Positions 26,299 to 32,481 of a DNA stretch of 32,481 nucleotides are shown in pieces (position 1 is the stretch's first letter; every line of letters starts with the position of its first letter). The notes beneath the pieces were generated by a model, which was given only the letters and a program-made list of their open reading frames with translations, was not told the DNA's origin and did not search any database. The DNA comes from Smithella sp. (GTDB lineage: Bacteria; Desulfobacterota; Syntrophia; Syntrophales; Smithellaceae): positions 1-32,481 of the forward strand of contig JAAYKU010000111.1 in assembly GCA_012522275.1 (NCBI GenBank). The letters run 5' to 3'. A program made the position numbers and the translations under genes.

Positions 26299-27724
26299 GA
26301 TGCAGAGCCTTTTTGAGCAGATCGTTTACCAGCTTCGGATTGGCCTTGCCGCCTGTGAGCTTCATCACCTGGCCGACAAAATATCCAAAGAGCTTGTCCC
26401 TGCCGCCTCTGTATTCGGCCAATTGCCGCGGGTTGGCCTCTAAAACGGCGGCAATCGTTGCGTCAAGCTCTCCTTCATCAGTTATCTGGACCATCCCTTT
26501 TTCGGCGATGATCTGAGCGGGCGGGCGGCCGGTCCGGTACATCTGCTCGATAATTTCCTTGGCCATTTTGCCGCTCACGACGCCCTCTTCAATCAAAAGT
26601 ATCATCTCCGCCAGTGACTCAGGCATAACGGGACAGTCATGAGCGCCACGCCTGTCCTCATTGAGAAGCCTCATGACATCACCCATCACCCAGTTGGCGG
26701 CAATTTTAGGCCTGTCACAAAGCCTGACGACATCTTCGTAATAGTCGGCCAGCCTCCTGTCGGAGGTCAGCACGCCCGCGTCATAGGCGGGAATGCCGTA
26801 TGCGGAAACAAAACGCTCGCGCCTGGCCTGCGGCAGCTCCGGCAGATCGGCGCGGACTTTTGCAACCCATGCCTCGTCAATCACCACCGGCACGAGATCC
26901 GGCTCCGGAAAATAGCGATAGTCTCTGGCCTCCCCTTTGCTGCGCATGGACATCGTCATCCCCTGCGCCTCATCCCACAGTCTTGTTTCCTGCTCAACCT
27001 CCAGGCCTTTTTCCAGCAGACGCCGCTGGCGCGTTACCTCATATTCGAGCGCACGCTGGACATGGCGGAAGGAGTTGAGGTTTTTCAGCTCCGTGCGCCT
27101 GCCTAACGTAGACTGCCCGCGGGGGCGTAAGGAAACATTGGCGTCGCAACGGAAAGAGCCTTCTTCCATATTGCCGTCGCATATTTCCAGATAGACGAGA
27201 ATCTCGTGCAGACTCTTCAGATAATGGACGGCTGCCGCCGGCGAGCGGAGATCCGGCTTGCTGACGATTTCGATCAGAGGCACGCCGGCGCGGTTCAGGT
27301 CCACGTAGCTTGCCCGGTTTGCCTCGTCATGAATCAGTTTGCCTGCGTCTTCTTCCATATGGATGCGCTCAATGCCTATTTTCGTGTTTCCGTCTTGAAC
27401 TTCGATCAGAATATGCCCGCCCTCGGCCAATGGCAGGGTATCTTGCGATATCTGATAGCCTTTGGGCAAGTCGGGGTAAAAATAATTTTTACGCGCGAAA
27501 ACATTTTGCTCATTTATCCTGCAGCCGGTCGCCAGAGCCATTTTCATCGCGAATTCGACTGCCTTCCTGTTGAGCACCGGCAGGGCGCCGGGCAGAGCCA
27601 GACATACAGGGCAGGTAAGGCTGTTGGGCGGCCGGCCGAATGCGGTGGAACAGCCGCAGAAAATTTTTGTACAGGTCAAAAGCTGGGCATGGACTTCCAG
27701 CCCGATGACAGTTTCAAAATCCAT
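26291..27724 (-). CDS. gatB: Aspartyl/glutamyl-tRNA amidotransferase subunit B
   Basis: '[50 protein letters not shown]', '[14 protein letters not shown]', C-terminal '[28 protein letters not shown]'. Confidence 0.98.
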   Translation of the reverse strand: MDFETVIGLEVHAQLLTCTKIFCGCSTAFGRPPNSLTCPVCLALPGALPVLNRKAVEFAMKMALATGCRINEQNVFARKNYFYPDLPKGYQISQDTLPLAEGGHILIEVQDGNTKIGIERIHMEEDAGKLIHDEANRASYVDLNRAGVPLIEIVSKPDLRSPAAAVHYLKSLHEILVYLEICDGNMEEGSFRCDANVSLRPRGQSTLGRRTELKNLNSFRHVQRALEYEVTRQRRLLEKGLEVEQETRLWDEAQGMTMSMRSKGEARDYRYFPEPDLVPVVIDEAWVAKVRADLPELPQARRERFVSAYGIPAYDAGVLTSDRRLADYYEDVVRLCDRPKIAANWVMGDVMRLLNEDRRGAHDCPVMPESLAEMILLIEEGVVSGKMAKEIIEQMYRTGRPPAQIIAEKGMVQITDEGELDATIAAVLEANPRQLAEYRGGRDKLFGYFVGQVMKLTGGKANPKLVNDLLKKALHHD

Positions 27725-29181
27725 TACACAACGGGCCTCCTCTTTTCAACAGCGGCGCTTTTTTCAAACGCCGCGGCGAACTGCAAAAGCCTGGCCTCTT
27801 CAAAGCGGCCAGCCAGAAACTGCACACCCACCGGGAGACCGGCGTGCGTATAGCCGCAGGGAATGGAAATGGCGGGAATGCCGGAGAGATTCGCCGAGAT
27901 GGTGAACATATCGGACAGATACATCTGCAGCGGGTTTTCCACCTTCTCACCTATTTTAAACGCGGGAGTAGGCGTGGTCGGGGTGAGAATTATGTCGCAT
28001 TCACGGAATGCTTCGTCAAAGTCGCGGCTGATGAGCGTACGCACCTGCGAGGCCTTACCGTAATATGCGTCGCGGTAACCGGCGGAAAGCGAATAAGCAC
28101 CGATGATGATGCGGCGCTTTACTTCCGCGCCGAAGCCGTCCGTTCGGCTTTTGGTATATACTTCGGCCAGATCCCGTGCCTCTTTTGCCCGCAGGCCGTA
28201 TCTGATGCCGTCCATGCGCGCCAGATTCGACGACGCTTCCGCCGGCGCGATAATACAGTAGACCGCCACACAGTATTTTGTGTGCGGAAGGGAAATTTCC
28301 GTGATCCGCGCGCCGCATTTTTCGACACTCTGCACCGCCTTTTCTACAGCGTCCAAAACTTCGCGGTCGGTACCTTCAGCAAAATACTCCTTCGGAATGC
28401 CCACTAGCCAGCCGGAAATATCGCGTCCTAAAAACTTGCGGTAGTCCGGAATTTGTGTCGCCACGCAAGTGGCATCACGGGGGTCATAACCTGCCAGCAC
28501 ATTCATCATGATGGCCGCATCCTCCACGTCCTTGGTCAGAGGCCCGATCTGATCGAGAGACGAGGCAAACGCGACAAGGCCGAAGCGCGACACAAGACCA
28601 TAGGTGGGCTTAAAGCCGATCACGCCGCAAAGGGAAGCGGGCTGGCGGATCGAGCCGCCCGTATCGGAGCCTACCGCCGCGATGCATTCATCCGCCGCCA
28701 CGGCCGCCGCCGAGCCGCCGCTGGAACCGCCGGGAATCCGGTCGGTGTCCCAAGGGTTGCGCGTCGGCCCGAAACATGATGTCTCTGTGGAGGAGCCCAT
28801 GGCGAATTCGTCCGTGTTGGTCTTGCCGATGAATATCGCCCCCGCCGCGGCAAGTTTTTCCACCACCGTCGCGTCGTAGGGCGAAATATAGTTTTGCAGC
28901 ATGCGCGAGCCGCACGTTGTCGGCACACCGCGCGTGCAAAGCAGATCCTTGAGTGCCACGCCAATGCCGGTCAGGGGCTTGATGTCTCCTCTTTTTATGT
29001 CTTCATCGGCCAGGGCCGCCTGTGCCAGGGCTTCTTCCTTCATCAGGCGTATGTAGGCGTGAACTTTTGGTTCGACCGCGCCGATACGCTGAAAAACGGC
29101 TTCGGTAATCCGTGTCGCCGTCGTCCCGCCGGCGCGGATCATGTCCTGTAGTTCATGAATGGTTAGCGAGTGCAACTCCAT
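27724..29181 (-). CDS. gatA: Aspartyl/glutamyl-tRNA amidotransferase subunit A
   Basis: Amidase signature '[65 protein letters not shown]'. TAATG overlap with gatB. Confidence 0.98.
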   Translation of the reverse strand: MELHSLTIHELQDMIRAGGTTATRITEAVFQRIGAVEPKVHAYIRLMKEEALAQAALADEDIKRGDIKPLTGIGVALKDLLCTRGVPTTCGSRMLQNYISPYDATVVEKLAAAGAIFIGKTNTDEFAMGSSTETSCFGPTRNPWDTDRIPGGSSGGSAAAVAADECIAAVGSDTGGSIRQPASLCGVIGFKPTYGLVSRFGLVAFASSLDQIGPLTKDVEDAAIMMNVLAGYDPRDATCVATQIPDYRKFLGRDISGWLVGIPKEYFAEGTDREVLDAVEKAVQSVEKCGARITEISLPHTKYCVAVYCIIAPAEASSNLARMDGIRYGLRAKEARDLAEVYTKSRTDGFGAEVKRRIIIGAYSLSAGYRDAYYGKASQVRTLISRDFDEAFRECDIILTPTTPTPAFKIGEKVENPLQMYLSDMFTISANLSGIPAISIPCGYTHAGLPVGVQFLAGRFEEARLLQFAAAFEKSAAVEKRRPVV

Positions 29182-29284
29182 AAAATCCTCTTATCAGTGA
29201 AAACCTCTCATTTTATTCCTGTTTGCAGGAGTTTTCCGACGGCTTTGCCCAAAGGCAAAAGCTGTGTGACCATGTGCCTGCTTG

Positions 29285-29572
29285 TCAATCAATGATTTTC
29301 GGCACACGGAAAAAATCGCCGCGCGTGTCCGGCGCGTTGGTCAACGCCTCTTGCGTATTGAGTGACTCACGCACCTCGTCTTCACGAAAAACGTTGGTCA
29401 GGCCTCCCGGATGCGCCGCGGGAACCACTCCCTGAGTGTCCAGTTCATTGAGGCTGCCGATATAAAGCAGAACTTCGTTGAGCTGGCGGGCAAATATTTC
29501 TTTTTCCTGATCCGTAATTTCCAGGCGCGCCAGCCCGGCGGCGTACTCCACATCCATTGCGCTCAGTTTCAA
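29285..29572 (-). CDS. gatC: Aspartyl/glutamyl-tRNA amidotransferase subunit C
   Basis: 'MDVEYAAGLARLEITDQEKEIFARQLNEVLLYIGSLNELDTQGVVPAAHPGGLTNVFREDEV'. TTG start at 29572 (MKLSAMDVEY...) supported by AAGGAGG SD; the longer listed ORF start is not. Confidence 0.93.
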   Translation of the reverse strand: MKLSAMDVEYAAGLARLEITDQEKEIFARQLNEVLLYIGSLNELDTQGVVPAAHPGGLTNVFREDEVRESLNTQEALTNAPDTRGDFFRVPKIID

Positions 29573-29582
29573 AACAGCCTCC

Positions 29583-30635
29583 TTAAAACACATCCCAGTA
29601 CGGACGCTGCAGGGAAATGACTTTTTTGAGCACCCGCATGTTGGCTTCATCCGCAGCCTCTTCCATGTCGGAAAGCTGCCCACAGGTCATGTGCGTTTCA
29701 TCGCTCATCTCCATCAGTGTGGACCTCACCGAGAGCGCCAGACCGCCTGCGTGATAGCCCCCCTCCAGAACGGCAACAATCTTGCCGTCGCAGCATTGAT
29801 CGGCGATATCGAGAAGCACCCGTGTCATCGCGGCAAATCCCTCCGGTGTAACGCGCATGGAGCCGAGCGGGTCTTTGTAGTAGATATCGTAGCCGGCGGA
29901 TACTAAAATGAGCTGCGGCCGATATGCAAGGGCAATCGGCGCGAGAATTTTTTGCATTGCCGCCACGTATGTGCCGTTTACCGCCCCGCGGTTCAGGGGA
30001 ACATTCACGGTAAAGCCCAGCCCCATACCCTCACCGACCTCCTGCCAGCTGCCCGTGCCGGGATAATGGGGATACTGATGGGTCGAAAAGTAAAGCACCC
30101 GACGGTCGGCATAGAACATTTTCTGAGTGCCGTTGCCGTGATGCAGGTCCCAGTCAACGACGAGTGTTTTTTTGATACCGTGCCGGCAGTGCGCATGCAT
30201 GGCTCCTATGGCAATGTTGTTGAAAACACAGAAGCCTGCCGAATTACCCGCACCGGCATGATGGCCGGGGGGGCGGACAAGAGCAAAGGCATTGTCCACC
30301 TCGCCTGCGATAACCGCGTCTATGGCGTTGAGCAGGCCGCCTGCGGCAAGCTTCGCAATCTTGTATGTCTCGGCGCCGGTCATCGTGTCCGGATCCAGAA
30401 TGACATGGCTTTTGCCCGCAGTGGATGCGACGAAGTCGATATAGTGAGGCGTGTGTACGTAGGCAATTTCATCATGGCTGGCCGGGCGCGGCTCGATGCA
30501 GACATATTGCCGGACACACGCAGGGTTGTCGAGCATTTCATAGACGGATGCCAGTCTCTCGGGACTCTCCGGGTGAGAAAATCCGGCCGTATGCTTTAAG
30601 TAGCGCTTATCTTTTACGATTCCGGTTTTGCGCAA
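29583..30635 (-). CDS. Histone deacetylase family (AcuC/HDAC-like deacetylase) protein
   Basis: 'HPESPERLASVYEML', 'FALVRPPGHHAGAGNSAGFCVFNNIAIGAMHA', 'LVVDWDLHHGNGTQKMFYADRRVLYFSTHQYPHYPGTG', 'LILVSAGYDIYYKDPLGSMRVT', 'LEGGYHAGGLALSV'. Confidence 0.93.
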   Translation of the reverse strand: MRKTGIVKDKRYLKHTAGFSHPESPERLASVYEMLDNPACVRQYVCIEPRPASHDEIAYVHTPHYIDFVASTAGKSHVILDPDTMTGAETYKIAKLAAGGLLNAIDAVIAGEVDNAFALVRPPGHHAGAGNSAGFCVFNNIAIGAMHAHCRHGIKKTLVVDWDLHHGNGTQKMFYADRRVLYFSTHQYPHYPGTGSWQEVGEGMGLGFTVNVPLNRGAVNGTYVAAMQKILAPIALAYRPQLILVSAGYDIYYKDPLGSMRVTPEGFAAMTRVLLDIADQCCDGKIVAVLEGGYHAGGLALSVRSTLMEMSDETHMTCGQLSDMEEAADEANMRVLKKVISLQRPYWDVF

Positions 30636-30911
30636 TACGCGGACCCTCTTTCGAAAAATGGTTCATTGTTATCAATTACTTATCATAAACGGCCTTAAAG
30701 AGCAAACACGGCTGAAATTTAACATCCGCGCAATTACAGCAGTGGGATGTTCATGTCAAGCGCCTCGTAAGACAGGCGCCATCAGCAAGCGGCCTTGACG
30801 CTCCCGTTTTGTCTGTGGGCAAAAAGGTATTGCATTTGCCTGTTTCAAAGGGCATGAAGATATAATCAATGAGCTGCACAGGCAGTGGAAAATTTTTGGA
30901 GAAAAATAATC

Positions 30912-31856
30912 ATGAAAAGAAAAATCAGCTTTTTGATGGCCGCTTTTATGCTGGTCACCATTTCCTGCGCGCCGACCCACTCGTCGCGCTATCGTGAAGG
31001 TTCCAACGTCGGCCAGGAAACCAAAATGACGCCACAAGACGAGGAGAGGCTGACCAAAGAAGCTCTGCCTAAAATGCTGAAGGATTACCCGCCGGCACAA
31101 AATCAGGAATTGCAAAAATATGTTTCCAGCCTGGGAATGAAGATCGTCCGGGCCAACAACCTGGAGGGGAATCCCTACCGCTACAATTTTACCGTCGTGG
31201 ACGTGGCCGACATTAACGCTTTTGCCATGCCGGCGGGAACCATATTTGTCACGGCCCCGCTTATTGCACACACCTCGAGTGAAGCGGAGCTCGCAGTCGT
31301 GGTCTCACACGAAATCGGCCATGTCGTAGCACGCCATTCCGCGGAAAGAATGTATCAGATGGAAAAAGCCCAGAACAAAACATGGCTGTATGCAGGCGGG
31401 GGTGCTCTCGTCGGGGCGGCCGCCGGGCTGGGCCTGGGGGCTTTGCTTTGCGACAAGGGCGACACGGCCTGTCTGGCCAAGGCGGCGGCAATCGGCGGGG
31501 TTGTCGGAGCGGGAGGAGGGCTTGTGGCGCAGAAATATACTTTTCTTGTAAACTCGCGGGAAGATGAAATGGAAGCGGACCGCCTCGGCTTCCGATACTC
31601 GGTGGCCGCCGGTTATCATAAAGACCATGTCGGAAAATTTTATGAAAAACTGCTGGAAACGGAAAAAAGCGGCAACAAAGACGGCAATCCGCTGATGAAA
31701 AGCCTGTCGGACGCCTTCAGCACGCATCCGCCCAGTAATGAACGGGTCAAACAAATGAAAGAGCTGGCAGCGGAAAGCCCGGAAAGAAACGCGGTTATCA
31801 ACACGACGGAATTCAACCGGGCAAGGCAGATTGCCGCGTCTTTGAAGAAAAAATGA
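30912..31856 (+). CDS. M48 family metallopeptidase, lipoprotein
   Basis: Lipobox 'MLVTISCAP'; HExxH 'VVVSHEIGHVVARHSAERM'; 'SREDEMEADRLGFRYSVAAGY'; 'FSTHPPSNERVKQMKEL'. ATG at 30912 preferred. Confidence 0.93.
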   Translation: MKRKISFLMAAFMLVTISCAPTHSSRYREGSNVGQETKMTPQDEERLTKEALPKMLKDYPPAQNQELQKYVSSLGMKIVRANNLEGNPYRYNFTVVDVADINAFAMPAGTIFVTAPLIAHTSSEAELAVVVSHEIGHVVARHSAERMYQMEKAQNKTWLYAGGGALVGAAAGLGLGALLCDKGDTACLAKAAAIGGVVGAGGGLVAQKYTFLVNSREDEMEADRLGFRYSVAAGYHKDHVGKFYEKLLETEKSGNKDGNPLMKSLSDAFSTHPPSNERVKQMKELAAESPERNAVINTTEFNRARQIAASLKKK

Positions 31857-31919
31857 GCGGGTCAGGAAAACAGTGTTTGATGGTCGGAGAGCGGGAAAAT
31901 AGAAAATGGCGTGGGGTTG

Positions 31920-32481
31920 CTATTTGTTGTTTTTGTTTGCATACCACTCAATCTGGCTGCAAATCCCACGGAAAATTTTCACTTCGCGTGACGAAAGACC
32001 GGCGCGGGTAAAGAAGCGCCGCAGATCCAGCATCCAGTATTCAGGATTTTGCCTGTTGACAAAACCGACCTGTGCAAGAAAAGAGTTTATCTGTCCGTAC
32101 ATACCTTCGAGCTCCGAAGACAGGGCCAGCCCCGGCTCGGCAACCTTACGGTCTGACGCTTGCGTTGCCAGGAAAATTTCATAACACAAAATCATTACGG
32201 CATGGGAAAGATTGACGGAGGTGAATTCCCGCGAGGTCGGAATTGTCACGACACAGTGGCACAGGTGCAACTGTTCGTTGGCCAGCCCTGTATCTTCCGG
32301 ACCGAACAGAAGGGCAACCCTGTTTGCCGGGGCAAGCTCAGCGGCTTTCCGGGCCGCCGCGCGCGGCGTCACAAACGGCCCGCGTGCCCTGCCGGTTCTG
32401 GCCGTCGTCCCGATGATATACTGAAAATCACACAACGCTTCCGGAGCAGAGTCCGCATATTTTATGTTGTCGACAACGTCC
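31920..32481 (-). CDS. TrmJ-like SpoU/TrmH family RNA methyltransferase (5' end beyond window)
   Basis: 'VALLFGPEDTGLANEQLHLCHCVVTIPTSREFTSVNLSHAVMILCYEI'. The frame stays open to the right edge (...DVVDNIKYADSAPEALCDFQYIIGTTART), so the listed start (32435) is internal. Confidence 0.88.
   Translation of the reverse strand, partial: DVVDNIKYADSAPEALCDFQYIIGTTARTGRARGPFVTPRAAARKAAELAPANRVALLFGPEDTGLANEQLHLCHCVVTIPTSREFTSVNLSHAVMILCYEIFLATQASDRKVAEPGLALSSELEGMYGQINSFLAQVGFVNRQNPEYWMLDLRRFFTRAGLSSREVKIFRGICSQIEWYANKNNK

Overview
The window is a bacterial chromosomal segment, probably deltaproteobacterial (inference from gene content and order). It has three parts. (1) About 1-8.9 kb is an accessory-type catabolic region. 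It holds a branched-chain-amino-acid-type ABC transporter (livM partial, livH, and a separate substrate-binding protein), an alpha/beta hydrolase, a DUF1330 protein, a nitronate-monooxygenase-like enzyme, a TetR regulator and a 3-hydroxyacyl-CoA dehydrogenase. (2) About 9-23 kb is a collinear housekeeping block: xseA-xseB-ispA-dxs-tlyA-ispH::UbiA fusion, lipoprotein, NifU C-terminal domain, ferredoxin, tmk, holB, PSP1/RicT-like, metG. (3) About 23-32 kb, mostly on the minus strand, holds a DsbC-like lipoprotein, a selenocysteine tRNA (selC), a mini flagellar-rod-like protein, a HAD phosphatase, mtnA, gatB, gatA, gatC and an HDAC-family protein. It ends with a plus-strand M48 peptidase and a truncated TrmJ-like methyltransferase. 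The most interesting signals are: (a) a repeated promoter architecture, TTGACA followed by a CAACGATCGTTG-type dyad at the -10/+1 region, upstream of several genes around the TetR gene, with an identical 16-mer in two of them, suggesting a local undescribed TetR regulon; (b) an in-frame IspH-UbiA-like fusion with a degenerate first Asp motif and a possible internal start; (c) a 26-bp near-perfect palindrome in the large liv intergenic region; (d) selC; (e) a 59-aa ferredoxin missed by the ORF track. No CRISPR array, rRNA or intact mobile element was seen.
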